The notes: generated by a model from the sequence alone, not told the origin. 47,376 bases of DNA from Megasphaera cerevisiae DSM 20462 (GCF_001045675.1 NZ_LEKT01000022.1:1-47376); one strand, 5' to 3'. Positions 18,279-27,287 are shown, counted from the first letter of the stretch. Made by a program: numbers and translations.

Positions 18279-20669
18279 TTACCATGTATAATCTTCTGTA
18301 TCGGCACGGCCCTTGCCAGTCAGGGAGTCCATTAAAATGCGCTGTTCAATCTGCGCAACACTTTTACGAGTGGAGATAACCGCATCAGGATTAACGGATA
18401 CTGAATCAATACCGCTCTTGATCAAAAATTCCGTAAAATCAGGATACACGCTCGGAGCCTGCCCGCAAATGGAAACCGTCTTACCTTCTTTGTGCGCTAC
18501 AGCAATCAAATGCCGGATAGCCCGTTTGACGGCCAGATTGCGTTCGTCAAACAACGGCGCTACCGTATCATTATCCCGATCGCAGCCCATGATCAGCATA
18601 GTCAAATCATTGGACCCGATGGAATACCCATCGACAAATTTATTAAACTGGTCTGCCAGTATAATGTTGGACGGGATTTCCGCCATCAACCATACCTTAA
18701 AATCGGGTCCGCGATGCAGCCCTTCCGCATCCATCAGTTTGACAATTTTTTCCATTTCATCTACACGGCGGCAGAAGGGAATCATTACATTGAGGTTTTT
18801 ATAACCGTATTCTTCACGCACCTTGGAGACTGCCTGGACTTCCAGCTTAAACGCTTCCATATATTTGGGATCATAATACCGTGAAGCCCCGCGCCAGCCT
18901 AAGAGAGCACTGCTTTCATGAGGTTCGTAGGCATCGCCGCCTTTAAGATTACGATATTCGCTGGATTTAAAATCACTGAACCGCAGGGTAACAGGACGGG
19001 GAGCCAGTGCCTGGCATACCTTGCGTATTCCATCAGCCAGTTGATCAACAACACGTTCCGGATGTCCGATTTCAATCAGATACAGCGGATGTTCATGAAT
19101 AAATGTTGTCCAGATAAATTCCTCCCGCATTAATCCTATGCCATCACAGGGGAGTACACCATATTTTTCAGCTAAATCGGGATTGCCAAGATTCATGTAT
19201 ATCTTGGTTCCTGTAACCGGTACGAATTCGACTGCCGCTGTCGAAATTCCTACCGGACCTGCGGCTGCCGGCTTGGCAATATCTTCCACAATTCCTTCAT
19301 ATACAATACCATTTGTCGCGTCTACAGTAATATCCATACCGTCCTGAATCGCCGTCGTCGCCTCCACACTGCGGCTCTTCGTTCCAACGATACAAGGTAT
19401 ACCCAGTTCACGGCTTACAATGGAAGCATGGCACGTCATGCCACCGGCATCTGTAACAATAGCCTTTGCTTTTTTCATAGCCGGCACCCAATCCGGTGCC
19501 GTCATGGTCGTAACAAGAATTTCCCCATCTTTGAATTCTTCAATTCGGGATGGATCCAGAATTACGTGTGCTTTACCGGCAGCCTGTCCAGGACTGGCAG
19601 GAAGCCCTTTGACTACGGTTACTCTATCTTTGGTCATTGCTATACTCACACCACTTTCTGCTGTTTTTTCCTTATTTTTCTTAGACCATACCGTTTCCGG
19701 ACGAGCCTGGAGGAGCCATATTTTATTGTCCCGTTCATCAACGCCCCATTCCATGTCCATATAACATCCGTAATGCGCTTCGATCGTTTTGGCATAATTT
19801 GCCAATTCCCGCACTTGTTCATCCGTAATGACCGGCAGCTTTTGTTCTTCCATAGGAACAAGCTGTTCTTCGCAGTCACCGCCCGGCTTGCGGACCAGTT
19901 TTACCGGTTTGGTATTAATCATTCTGGAAATAATAGTCAGATCATCTTTTTTTATCTTGAAATTGTCCGGCGTAACCGTCCCCTGAACAACATATTCGCC
20001 CAGACCCCATGCGCCTTCAATAGTAATTGTCGAATCATCACCAGTGACAAGATCAACCGTAAACATAACCCCTGCCGACTTAGAAAAAACCATCATTTGA
20101 ACAGCCGCACTCAGCGCTACCTGCAAATGATCAAATCCTTTTTTTGTCCGGTAATAGGTGGCCCGATCCGTGAAGGTAGAGGCATAGCATTCCTTAACTT
20201 TCTGGATCACCATATCCGCACCCTGTACATTCAAATAGGTGTCCTGCTGACCGGCAAAACTGGCATCCGGCAAATCTTCTGCCGTCGCGCTGGAACGAAC
20301 GGCTACAAACGGATCCGCCTGACCCACACGCTTACCTAGTTCAATATAACTCTGCCGAATTGCATTAGCCAGATCTTCCGGCATTTCTGCACTGCAGATC
20401 GCGCTGCGAATGGCCGCCGTCACAGTACGCAGCTGCACCGGGTCTTCTACATCTGTAAGATCTTTCAGCAATTCCCGGATTTTCACATCCATACCCGTTT
20501 CACTCATAAAACGGCGATACCCCTCTGCCGTTGTTGCAAATCCATACGGAACCGGCACATTGGTCTGAGACGTAAGTTCTCCCAATGACGACGATTTACC
20601 GCCGACAAGCGCTACATCAACCCGGCGTAATTCATCAAACCATAATACCAAAACCTTATTTCTGTCCAT
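18279..20669 (-). CDS. ppsA: Phosphoenolpyruvate synthase (pyruvate, water dikinase)
   Basis: PpsA makes PEP from pyruvate and ATP, giving AMP and phosphate, and feeds gluconeogenesis from lactate or pyruvate. The 796-residue protein has the ATP-grasp domain (KSSSLGEL, AVRSSATAEDLPDASFAGQQ at 123-142), the swivelling phosphohistidine domain with catalytic H414 in GGMTCHASIVSRELG, and the PEP-binding barrel (LMREEFIW, GSNDLTML, and the catalytic Cys in ICGQAPS). T412, two residues before the His, is the expected target of PpsR. A promoter and two CcpN-like sites lie upstream. GGGAGG precedes the ATG. Confidence 0.97.
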   Translation of the reverse strand: MDRNKVLVLWFDELRRVDVALVGGKSSSLGELTSQTNVPVPYGFATTAEGYRRFMSETGMDVKIRELLKDLTDVEDPVQLRTVTAAIRSAICSAEMPEDLANAIRQSYIELGKRVGQADPFVAVRSSATAEDLPDASFAGQQDTYLNVQGADMVIQKVKECYASTFTDRATYYRTKKGFDHLQVALSAAVQMMVFSKSAGVMFTVDLVTGDDSTITIEGAWGLGEYVVQGTVTPDNFKIKKDDLTIISRMINTKPVKLVRKPGGDCEEQLVPMEEQKLPVITDEQVRELANYAKTIEAHYGCYMDMEWGVDERDNKIWLLQARPETVWSKKNKEKTAESGVSIAMTKDRVTVVKGLPASPGQAAGKAHVILDPSRIEEFKDGEILVTTMTAPDWVPAMKKAKAIVTDAGGMTCHASIVSRELGIPCIVGTKSRSVEATTAIQDGMDITVDATNGIVYEGIVEDIAKPAAAGPVGISTAAVEFVPVTGTKIYMNLGNPDLAEKYGVLPCDGIGLMREEFIWTTFIHEHPLYLIEIGHPERVVDQLADGIRKVCQALAPRPVTLRFSDFKSSEYRNLKGGDAYEPHESSALLGWRGASRYYDPKYMEAFKLEVQAVSKVREEYGYKNLNVMIPFCRRVDEMEKIVKLMDAEGLHRGPDFKVWLMAEIPSNIILADQFNKFVDGYSIGSNDLTMLIMGCDRDNDTVAPLFDERNLAVKRAIRHLIAVAHKEGKTVSICGQAPSVYPDFTEFLIKSGIDSVSVNPDAVISTRKSVAQIEQRILMDSLTGKGRADTEDYTW

Positions 20670-20722
20670 TCCCCTTACCTCCCTGGCTAATTGTATATGC
20701 TAATTTGTTGATTTCACTATTT

Positions 20723-20751
20723 ATGGTACTCTATTCGTATTTTTTTGTCAA
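20723..20751 (-). promoter_or_regulatory. ppsA promoter
   Basis: On the minus strand TTGACA (20751-20746), a 17-base spacer and TACCAT (20728-20723) form a promoter with a perfect -35 and a weak -10, about 55 bases before the start codon. Confidence 0.65.
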
Positions 20752-20785
20752 TAGTTTTGTCTTTTTCTTTGGATCATCTTTATAT

Positions 20786-20833
20786 ATAACATATGTTATT
20801 TTTATATTTTAACGTTTTACGTTATGTTATTTT
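20786..20833. promoter_or_regulatory. Two candidate CcpN boxes upstream of ppsA
   Basis: TATGTTATTTT occurs exactly at 20792-20802 and again at 20823-20833, 31 bases apart (three helical turns). It matches the published CcpN consensus TRTGHYATAYW at all but one position. The first copy lies in a perfect 14-bp palindrome ATAACATATGTTAT (20786-20799). They lie about 75-115 bases upstream of the predicted ppsA start site, and ccpN is encoded next door. Confidence 0.5.
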
Positions 20834-20947
20834 GTTTTAGTTATACACCATTAGCATTAAAAGCACGGATGCATGTCAATCGAGTAATTCTCTTTGCAGT
20901 GATCTATCTATATATCCTGATAATATATAGGATAATATATTTGAATG

Positions 20948-20956
20948 TGCTATAAT
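20948..20956 (+). promoter_or_regulatory. Extended -10 promoter of the penicillin-binding protein gene
   Basis: TGCTATAAT (TG at 20948-20949, TATAAT at 20951-20956) is a perfect extended -10 with no clear -35. It lies 71 bases before the ATG. The rest of the 20834-21027 gap is AT-rich with no gene. Confidence 0.55.
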
Positions 20957-21027
20957 AAGAAATTAGTAAAGTTTATTTATCAATTATAATAACACCAAGA
21001 ACATGTCATTATCGTTTAGGAGGATAT

Positions 21028-23076
21028 ATGTACACACCCAGACGCCGCGCTAAACACGTCAAAAAATCAGGAGCAATGCATCGCATCCGAATTTTGATCG
21101 CTTTATGTTTTGTCATTATCGCCGGCTTAAGCTTTGGTTATATTTTTGCGGCATATCAGAGCCTGCCCGCCGTAGGAAACAATATGCGGCCGGCTGTTTC
21201 ATCACAGGTCTTCGATATTCACGGCCGTCTCGTTACGACGCTTCATTCCGATCAAAACCGGCTGCCTATCGATATCAACAAGGTACCGCCCAACTTGCAG
21301 AACGCGTTTATCGCCGCTGAAGACAATCGTTTTTATGAACACATCGGTATTGATCCCATTGGGATCGTCCGTGCGCTTATTACCAATCTGACGAATCGCG
21401 GTATTGCTCAGGGCGGCAGTACTATCACCCAGCAGCTGGCAAAAAATGCCTTCCTATCGCAGGAGCAAACACTGAAGCGTAAAATTCAGGAAGCTATGCT
21501 GGCTCTTGAAATCGAACGCAAATATAGTAAAAAAGAAATTTTAGAAATGTATATGAACCAGATTTACTTCGGACAAGGGGCGTACGGCATCCAAACGGCT
21601 GCCAAAACCTATTTTGACAAGGACGTCGATCAATTGTCTTTGACGCAATGTGCCCTGCTGGCAGGACTTCCCAAAAGCCCTAATTATTATTCTCCTTTCA
21701 ATAATCTAAATGAAGCCAAAAGCCGCACCAATGTCGTCCTTGATCAAATGGTAAAATATGGTTATATTTCACAAGCTGACGGTGAAGCTGCAAAAAAAGC
21801 AGATTTAGAGCTGACAAAAAAGAAACAGACTAACGAAAATTCGGAAACGGCTTCCTTTATCGATTACGTATCTCAGCAGGTCGCTCAAAAATACGGCGAC
21901 GATGCCTTATACAAGGAAGGCTTGAAGATTTATACTACGCTGGACGTAGAAAAACAGCATGAAGCCGTACGGGCGCTTCGCCAGCTCCCCGACAATTATA
22001 AGGATAAAAACGGATTGACTCAGCCCCAGGTCGCCATTGTATCTATTGATCCGAAAAATGGTCATATTCTGGCTATGGTAGGCGGCCGCGGTCAGGACAG
22101 TTTCAATCGCGCTACAATGGCTGTCCGTCAGCCTGGTTCCGCGTTTAAGCCTTTTGTCTATCTGACGGCGCTGCAGCATGATATGACGCCTATGAGTACA
22201 ATGGAGGACAAGCCAGTCACCTATGGCAGCTGGAGTCCAAAAAATTCCGAAAACAGTTTCAGCGGTACTATGACCTTGAGCGAGGCACTGGCATTATCAG
22301 TCAATACCGTCGCCGTTCAGCTTGCCGATAAGGTCGGTCCCGGCAATATTATTGCCAATGCCAAGAAGATGGGAATCACGACGCTTGACGCAAAAGATGA
22401 CAATCTGGCAATGGCGCTTGGTGGTTTGACCCGCGGCGTAACCCCGCTGGAAATGGCCAGCGCTTATGGCACCTTTGCCAATAAAGGAGTCCATGTTACA
22501 CCTACTGCCATCATCAAAATTCTTGACAGAAACGGAAACGTGCTGGAAGACGACTCGTCTCTTTCCGGAGAAAAAAACAAAACGCAAGTCATGTCGGAAA
22601 AGGAAGCATATGAAATGACCTATATGCTGGAAGGCGTCATCACGCATGGCACAGGCACGGCAGCCGCTATCGGGCGGCCAGCCGCCGGAAAAACGGGGAC
22701 GACCGACGATAACAAGGATGCATGGTTTGTCGGCTATACGCCGGATATTGTGACCGCCGTATGGATCGGTGATGATACTGGCGCACACAGCCTGGGTGAA
22801 GTCTACGGCGGCACGATTCCTGCCGAAATCTGGCATGATTATATGTCTGCGGCCACAGAAGATGAAAAAAGATCCGACTTCTCCATTCCAAGCGGCATGG
22901 AGCGTATCGTAGAAAAACCAAAGGAAGAAAAATCAGCTGAAAAAAAGGATATTAAAAAGAAAAGCGCTGCTGAAACAGCAGGCAGCAAGACAAAACAAAA
23001 ATCCGAGGAACAGCAAAACGCAGCAGATCTGCAGCAAGCGAAACAGCAGGCAGACCGAAATAATAAAGAGCAGTAG
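21028..23076 (+). CDS. Class A penicillin-binding protein, bifunctional transglycosylase/transpeptidase
   Basis: The protein polymerises and cross-links peptidoglycan outside the inner membrane. Residues 19-42 are a signal-anchor helix after a basic cytoplasmic tail. The GT51 transglycosylase domain (about 60-230) has catalytic Glu in AAEDNRFYEH (97-105) and GGSTITQQLAKN (129-140). The transpeptidase domain has S371-x-x-K374, S424-V-N and K555-T-G-T motifs. The last 70 residues are a Lys/Glu/Gln-rich low-complexity tail, probably disordered. At 682 residues it lacks the extra domain of proteobacterial PBP1A. GGAGG lies before the ATG. It is a single-gene unit with its own terminator. Confidence 0.95.
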   Translation: MYTPRRRAKHVKKSGAMHRIRILIALCFVIIAGLSFGYIFAAYQSLPAVGNNMRPAVSSQVFDIHGRLVTTLHSDQNRLPIDINKVPPNLQNAFIAAEDNRFYEHIGIDPIGIVRALITNLTNRGIAQGGSTITQQLAKNAFLSQEQTLKRKIQEAMLALEIERKYSKKEILEMYMNQIYFGQGAYGIQTAAKTYFDKDVDQLSLTQCALLAGLPKSPNYYSPFNNLNEAKSRTNVVLDQMVKYGYISQADGEAAKKADLELTKKKQTNENSETASFIDYVSQQVAQKYGDDALYKEGLKIYTTLDVEKQHEAVRALRQLPDNYKDKNGLTQPQVAIVSIDPKNGHILAMVGGRGQDSFNRATMAVRQPGSAFKPFVYLTALQHDMTPMSTMEDKPVTYGSWSPKNSENSFSGTMTLSEALALSVNTVAVQLADKVGPGNIIANAKKMGITTLDAKDDNLAMALGGLTRGVTPLEMASAYGTFANKGVHVTPTAIIKILDRNGNVLEDDSSLSGEKNKTQVMSEKEAYEMTYMLEGVITHGTGTAAAIGRPAAGKTGTTDDNKDAWFVGYTPDIVTAVWIGDDTGAHSLGEVYGGTIPAEIWHDYMSAATEDEKRSDFSIPSGMERIVEKPKEEKSAEKKDIKKKSAAETAGSKTKQKSEEQQNAADLQQAKQQADRNNKEQ

Positions 23077-23083
23077 TGCAAAC

Positions 23084-23116
23084 AAAAAAAACGCCGTTTA
23101 AAGCGGCGTTTTTTTT
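23084..23116 (+). terminator. Bidirectional terminator between PBP gene and mocR
   Basis: AACGCCG and CGGCGTT (23090-23110) pair, flanked by an A run on the left and eight T residues on the right. It can stop both the plus-strand PBP transcript and the convergent mocR transcript. Confidence 0.85.
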
Positions 23117-23140
23117 ATACTCTATACAGCGTTTTGTATG

Positions 23141-24613
23141 TTACCGAGCCAGTTGTTTCAGTATACCCACCATCTTTACTGCGGCCGCCTCAAATTCCTC
23201 TGGAGTCGTATAGGCATAAGACAACCGCAGTGAACGATTATGTCCAAAATCATATATATCACCGGGATTGATAAGAATACCTAAGGAGGCTGCTTTATAA
23301 AATAAAAGTTCCATATCTACATTTCCCTGCAGCGTGAGCCATATATAAAATCCGCCCTGCGGTACATGCCATATCGCAATATCCCGATAATACCGCTGCA
23401 AGACATCAAGAGCACTGTCACGGCGGCACCGCAGTTTCCTGCAGAGTTCTTCCGTATACGCATGATACAGACCGCTGGACAGAAATTCTGTCAAAACGAA
23501 TTGGGACAGCAGACTGGCACCATAATCAACCTGCATTTTTACGTCACTTAGACGCTGCACAATCGGTTCCGGCGCAATGATCCAGCCTATTCTCAGACCT
23601 GGAGCCAGCGATTTAGACGCACTTCCCAAATAGATTACCATGCCGCCCTTATCTAATGCTTTCAGCGGCTTTACAGGCTTACCGTCAAAACATAGGTCCT
23701 GATAAGCCCCATCTTCAATGACCGGCAGCCGGTGCAACGCACAAAAATCCAGCAATTCCTGCCGGCGCGTTTCTGGCATTGTGATTCCCGTTGGATTATG
23801 ATTGGTCGGTATGGTGTACAGCAGGGAATGAACCGATGCCGCATTACCGGACAGACGGTCTGCAATTTTCCAAAACTGCAGACCCTTGTCATCCATCGGT
23901 ACACCGGACAAGCTCATCCCTGCGGATTGAAAAACCTGAATAGATTTTAAATAAGTTGGCGCTTCCGTATAAACCACAGACCCACCTTCCAGCAAGCTGG
24001 CCGAAATAAGCTGCAGTGCCTGCAGTGCCCCAGATGTAATAAGAATACAAGACGGCGGCGCATACACACCTATGCGTTCCATATGTTTCGATACGGCCTG
24101 ACGAAGAGCTTGCAGACCCAGCGGTTCGGGATACCCCAAAGAGGAAATACGCCTACCCACTTGTTTTAAAACTATCCGCATCATCGCCTGTGGAAATAAC
24201 CGCGGATCCAGTTCACCGGTTCCCAAGCGCACCATATTGGGCACAAATTCCAGTTGATTAATGGCCTGGACAATCCTATTATTTTCCCGAAAATATCCGG
24301 AAGAAACATAGTTTCCCCAGTCTGTATGTCCCGGCAGCAGCAACGACCACGTATTACTGACAATCACTGTCCCGGCCCCATGGCGGCCTTCAATAATTCC
24401 GAAAGCAGTCAACGCGTCTACAGCCATGCCGATAGTACTGCGGTTGATTCCAAACGATCTTGCCAATGCGCGCTGTGAAGGAAGCCGCGTACCGATGGAC
24501 CATTCTCCATCGGCGATTTTCCGGCAAACAAAACGGACAATTTGTTCATATACAGGTATGGTACTTTGACGATCTGGTTGCCAATCAACACGTACCGGCA
24601 GTATTCGTTTCAT
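23141..24613 (-). CDS. MocR/PdxR-type regulator (GntR HTH fused to aminotransferase fold)
   Basis: Residues 20-85 are a GntR winged helix (IPVYEQIVRFVCRKIADGEW, RLPSQRALARSFGINRSTIG). Residues about 120-490 are a class I aminotransferase fold with the PLP lysine K334 in SASKSLAPGLRIGW and the NHNPTG motif at 271-276. Such proteins sense PLP, amino acids or derivatives and control adjacent genes. It is divergent from a LysE-type exporter, the most likely target, and three TTTTGGCTGG repeats lie in the gap. AGGAGG precedes the ATG. It could retain aminotransferase activity, but the HTH makes a regulator much more likely. Confidence 0.9.
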   Translation of the reverse strand: MKRILPVRVDWQPDRQSTIPVYEQIVRFVCRKIADGEWSIGTRLPSQRALARSFGINRSTIGMAVDALTAFGIIEGRHGAGTVIVSNTWSLLLPGHTDWGNYVSSGYFRENNRIVQAINQLEFVPNMVRLGTGELDPRLFPQAMMRIVLKQVGRRISSLGYPEPLGLQALRQAVSKHMERIGVYAPPSCILITSGALQALQLISASLLEGGSVVYTEAPTYLKSIQVFQSAGMSLSGVPMDDKGLQFWKIADRLSGNAASVHSLLYTIPTNHNPTGITMPETRRQELLDFCALHRLPVIEDGAYQDLCFDGKPVKPLKALDKGGMVIYLGSASKSLAPGLRIGWIIAPEPIVQRLSDVKMQVDYGASLLSQFVLTEFLSSGLYHAYTEELCRKLRCRRDSALDVLQRYYRDIAIWHVPQGGFYIWLTLQGNVDMELLFYKAASLGILINPGDIYDFGHNRSLRLSYAYTTPEEFEAAAVKMVGILKQLAR

Positions 24614-24622
24614 TTTTCCTCC

Positions 24623-24766
24623 TTTTGGCTGGGTCTGATTTTACTCTTTTGGCTGGTTGCACACACCGGCTTCTTTGCTATACTATAAAAAGAAAGCGAA
24701 ATCTATCCCCTATATTATACATCAGAAAAAGCCATATCGCATATATACCGGCCCTTTTTTGGCTGG
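24623..24766. promoter_or_regulatory. Three direct repeats TTTTGGCTGG, probable MocR operator
   Basis: Exact copies are at 24623-24632, 24647-24656 and 24757-24766, all in the same orientation. The first two are 24 bases apart. The first abuts the mocR ribosome site, the second touches the lysE -35, and the third lies just before the lysE ribosome site. MocR-family dimers typically bind direct repeats in divergent gaps. Confidence 0.65.
24657..24684 (+). promoter_or_regulatory. lysE promoter
   Basis: TTGCAC (24657-24662), a 16-base spacer and TATACT (24679-24684). The second TTTTGGCTGG copy is directly adjacent upstream, an activator-like position. Confidence 0.65.
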
Positions 24767-24784
24767 TTTTAGAAAGGAGATTCT

Positions 24785-25399
24785 ATGCAATTTTTTTTAC
24801 AAGGTCTAACCATGGGACTGGCATATATTGCACCGATCGGCATGCAGAACTTATTTGTCATCAACGCCGCCTTGAAGTATTCTCGCAAGCGGGCCTTACT
24901 GACGGCAGGAATCGTCTTATTTTTTGATATTACGCTATCCATCAGCTGTTTTTACGGTATTGGTCTTATCATGTCTCACTACAAATGGCTTCAATTTGTC
25001 GTTCTTTTAGCCGGCAGCTTCATTATTATGTACATGGGTATCCACCTTCTACGGACAACGCCTCATGTTGAAGAATTCTCTCACCCTCAAGCCTCCCTAA
25101 AAAAAACGATTTCGGAAGCCTGCTTCGTCACTTGGCTTAATCCTCAAGCGCTGTTGGACGGCACCATGATACTCGGAGCATTTCACGTTACCCTTACGCT
25201 GCAGCAGTCCGCTCCGTTTATGTCTGGAGTAATTGCCGCTTCGTTTCTATGGTTTACTGGCCTGAGTCTTTTGATCTCTTTTTTCAGCCGGAAATTTACC
25301 ATAAAGCATCTCCGACGCATCAACCAGCTCTGCAGCGTGATTATCATTTTCTATGGTGCCAAGCTTCTTATGACTTTTTTCTCTATCTTTTTTATTTAA
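24785..25399 (+). CDS. LysE/RhtB-family amino-acid exporter
   Basis: This 204-residue protein has about six membrane helices and the family N-terminus GLAYIAPIGMQNLFVINAAL, where the P-I-G-M-Q-N motif matches LysE/ArgO rather than RhtB. ACFVTWLNPQALLDG is the second conserved region. Members export basic or other amino acids. The divergent MocR regulator and shared repeats suggest the substrate is an amino acid or amine sensed by that protein. AAGGAGA lies before the ATG. The following phosphoesterase gene starts about 75 bases later and may be co-transcribed. Confidence 0.88.
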   Translation: MQFFLQGLTMGLAYIAPIGMQNLFVINAALKYSRKRALLTAGIVLFFDITLSISCFYGIGLIMSHYKWLQFVVLLAGSFIIMYMGIHLLRTTPHVEEFSHPQASLKKTISEACFVTWLNPQALLDGTMILGAFHVTLTLQQSAPFMSGVIAASFLWFTGLSLLISFFSRKFTIKHLRRINQLCSVIIIFYGAKLLMTFFSIFFI

Positions 25400-25474
25400 C
25401 CCTATGATTGAAATCGCTCACTCAAGTGGAGTATGATAGTAGCAGGATATCATATATTAGGGAGTGATGCCATT

Positions 25475-26584
25475 GTGTTCAATCGTTACACTTTTTTCTG
25501 GAAATTAGGCGGCCTTACCCTGATAGGAAATTTTCTTATGTGGTGGATGTACCGAAGCGCATTTTCGTTTCTTTATCCTTGGTGGAGCCTGATTGCATTT
25601 ATCATTCTATCCTTCTGCTTTCCCTTGTCCCACAATGCTATTCATGACGTCCCTGTATGGGCTGCCAGATGCTTTTCCTGGATCGGGGGATATTGGCTTA
25701 TATTTACGATTTACTCCGTGCTGGGTGCCTGCATATATTTTCTACTGTATGTAACCGTTTCTCTCCTGGGTGACGAGAGCGTATGGAATGCTGTCAGAGT
25801 ATGGATAAGCAATATAGTTTTTATATTGGTTATGCTTATTCTTATTGCCGGAAGCTGGCGGGCCTTTCATCCAGTGTACCACCGCATTGAAGTGACAACG
25901 GAAAAAGAAATCCCGGAAACGACAATCGCGTTTTTGACTGATACTCATTTCAGCCCTCTTCTCAGCCATTGGTACGCAAAAAAGATGGTGCGGCATATTA
26001 ATGCCATTCATGCAGATGCGGTTATTTTCGGCGGTGATATTATTGATGCCCACCTTGATTTTATATACCGCGATCAAAGTTATCTTCATCTAATGAATAT
26101 CAAAGCTCCGCTCGGAGTCTATGCCGTATATGGTAATCATGATTATTTCGACAGCGATCTCCGCAAAGAAGCCGCTTTGTTTTCCTCATTCCGCTTTCTC
26201 TGTAATGACCGGATATATGCAGCAGCGCACATTGCCATTACCGGACTTAATGATTATATGCATGAACCGGTAGACCAGCTTCCCGCAGTAGATAAACGTG
26301 ATTTCAATATCGCAGTGGATCATGAACCGCTGCGCATTATTCCGGCAGAGAAGCAAGGATATGATATGTATCTGGCCGGTCATACCCATGGCGGCCAGTT
26401 TTTCCCGGAAACCTATATCAACAAGCGGCTATATACACTCAATTACGGCTGCCGCCGTTTTGGCCATTTGCTGGCAATCGTATCCAGCGGTTACGGATTT
26501 TGGGGAATACCTGTGCGTACCGGACCATCCCCGGAAATAGTGCTGCTTCACCTCCGGCATAACTCGTCGTCCACAACCGGATAG
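25475..26584 (+). CDS. Membrane-anchored metallophosphoesterase (YkuE/YaeI-like)
   Basis: The N-terminal third contains four or five hydrophobic helices, and the rest is a calcineurin-like phosphoesterase. Metal-binding motifs are intact: LTDTHF, FGGDIID, YGNHDYF, VDHEP and AGHTHGGQF. Related proteins remove phosphate from lipid A precursors or act on other membrane substrates; the substrate is not determined here. I prefer a GTG start at 25475, ten bases after GGGAG. An ATG at 25433 has its GGAG only one base away, which is too close. Full length is 369 residues. Confidence 0.85.
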   Translation: MFNRYTFFWKLGGLTLIGNFLMWWMYRSAFSFLYPWWSLIAFIILSFCFPLSHNAIHDVPVWAARCFSWIGGYWLIFTIYSVLGACIYFLLYVTVSLLGDESVWNAVRVWISNIVFILVMLILIAGSWRAFHPVYHRIEVTTEKEIPETTIAFLTDTHFSPLLSHWYAKKMVRHINAIHADAVIFGGDIIDAHLDFIYRDQSYLHLMNIKAPLGVYAVYGNHDYFDSDLRKEAALFSSFRFLCNDRIYAAAHIAITGLNDYMHEPVDQLPAVDKRDFNIAVDHEPLRIIPAEKQGYDMYLAGHTHGGQFFPETYINKRLYTLNYGCRRFGHLLAIVSSGYGFWGIPVRTGPSPEIVLLHLRHNSSSTTG

Positions 26585-26593
26585 TATATTTTT

Positions 26594-26620
26594 TGCATGC
26601 ATTGTTATGCATGCACTTTT
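26594..26620 (+). terminator. Hairpin after the phosphoesterase gene
   Basis: TGCATGCAT (26594-26602) and ATGCATGCA (26607-26615) pair perfectly around TGTT, followed by CTTTT. The T run is short, so termination may be weak. Confidence 0.55.
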
Positions 26621-26655
26621 AATTCCTATCTTTGGAAAATAATTATCCAAAAGTA

Positions 26656-26696
26656 TTGACACGTTGTATTATTTTCGATATACTGTAGCTACAGTA
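26656..26696 (+). promoter_or_regulatory. Superoxide reductase promoter with 16-bp palindrome
   Basis: TTGACA (26656-26661), a 17-base spacer and TATACT (26679-26684) are near consensus. A perfect palindrome TACTGTAGCTACAGTA (26681-26696) overlaps the -10 and start site, a repressor-type position. Confidence 0.7.
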
Positions 26697-26763
26697 ATCA
26701 ATAATAATTCCTAATCGATAAACATAAAAAATGATTCATCTTTTTTTCAGCAGGAGGTTTCCC

Positions 26764-27216
26764 ATGAAAAACGTAGAGTTTTATCACAATAAAGCAGATT
26801 CTGTTGTTGTCGCCGTATTAAGCGGCGGCAATGCGCAAAATAAATTGGCCTATAATGGCGAAGTATTGGATCATCTATATGCCGGTGCGGTAGATGCGGC
26901 AGTAGAAAAACATGTTCCTGTACTCCAAAAAATTGATAACATCCTGGAGGTAACGGTTGGATCCGTTTTCCATCCTATGGAAGAAAATCATTATATTGTC
27001 TGGATCGCCCTGGTAACAGACAATAACATAGAAATCAAATATTTAAAACCAGGTCAGCCTCCAAAAGCTGTTTTTGAAGCCGGCGATCATGGCGTCGTCT
27101 ATGCCTACTGCAACCTGCATGGGTTGTGGAAAGAAGAATTTTCTCTCGGTGACGTCGGTGAATTTCAGGAAGTCGTGTGCTCGCCGGAATTTGGCTGCAT
27201 ACTCCAAGATACCTAA
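26764..27216 (+). CDS. Superoxide reductase (desulfoferrodoxin/neelaredoxin family)
   Basis: The enzyme reduces superoxide to hydrogen peroxide without forming oxygen, a defence of anaerobes. The square-pyramidal iron site is complete: E48 and H50 in EKHVP, H70 and H76 in HPMEENHY, C116 and H119 in CNLHGLW. The N-terminus (MKNVEFYHNK) lacks the four cysteines of the desulforedoxin domain, so it has only the catalytic iron, although a degenerate N-terminal domain remains. GGAGG lies seven bases before the ATG at 26764. A near-consensus promoter and a terminator make it a single-gene unit. The call is firm; the electron donor, usually rubredoxin, is not in the window. Confidence 0.93.
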   Translation: MKNVEFYHNKADSVVVAVLSGGNAQNKLAYNGEVLDHLYAGAVDAAVEKHVPVLQKIDNILEVTVGSVFHPMEENHYIVWIALVTDNNIEIKYLKPGQPPKAVFEAGDHGVVYAYCNLHGLWKEEFSLGDVGEFQEVVCSPEFGCILQDT

Positions 27217-27250
27217 GCTAGTTTCTTTCCTCCTCATAGAGCACTTCTCA

Positions 27251-27287
27251 AAAATTCCCCTCTCGGAAAAAGGAGGGGAATTTTACA
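27251..27287 (+). terminator. Superoxide reductase terminator
   Basis: AAAATTCCCCTC (27251-27262) pairs perfectly with GAGGGGAATTTT (27273-27284). Confidence 0.8.

Noticed and set aside
19428-20339. 303-codon plus-strand open frame inside ppsA
   Set aside because: Antisense shadow of a highly conserved gene; rich in His, Arg, Phe and Cys with no family motif.
25433-25474. Extra 14 N-terminal codons of the phosphoesterase from ATG 25433
   Set aside because: The GGAG is only one base from this ATG; GTG 25475 has a better spaced site. Not decisive, so given as an alternative start.
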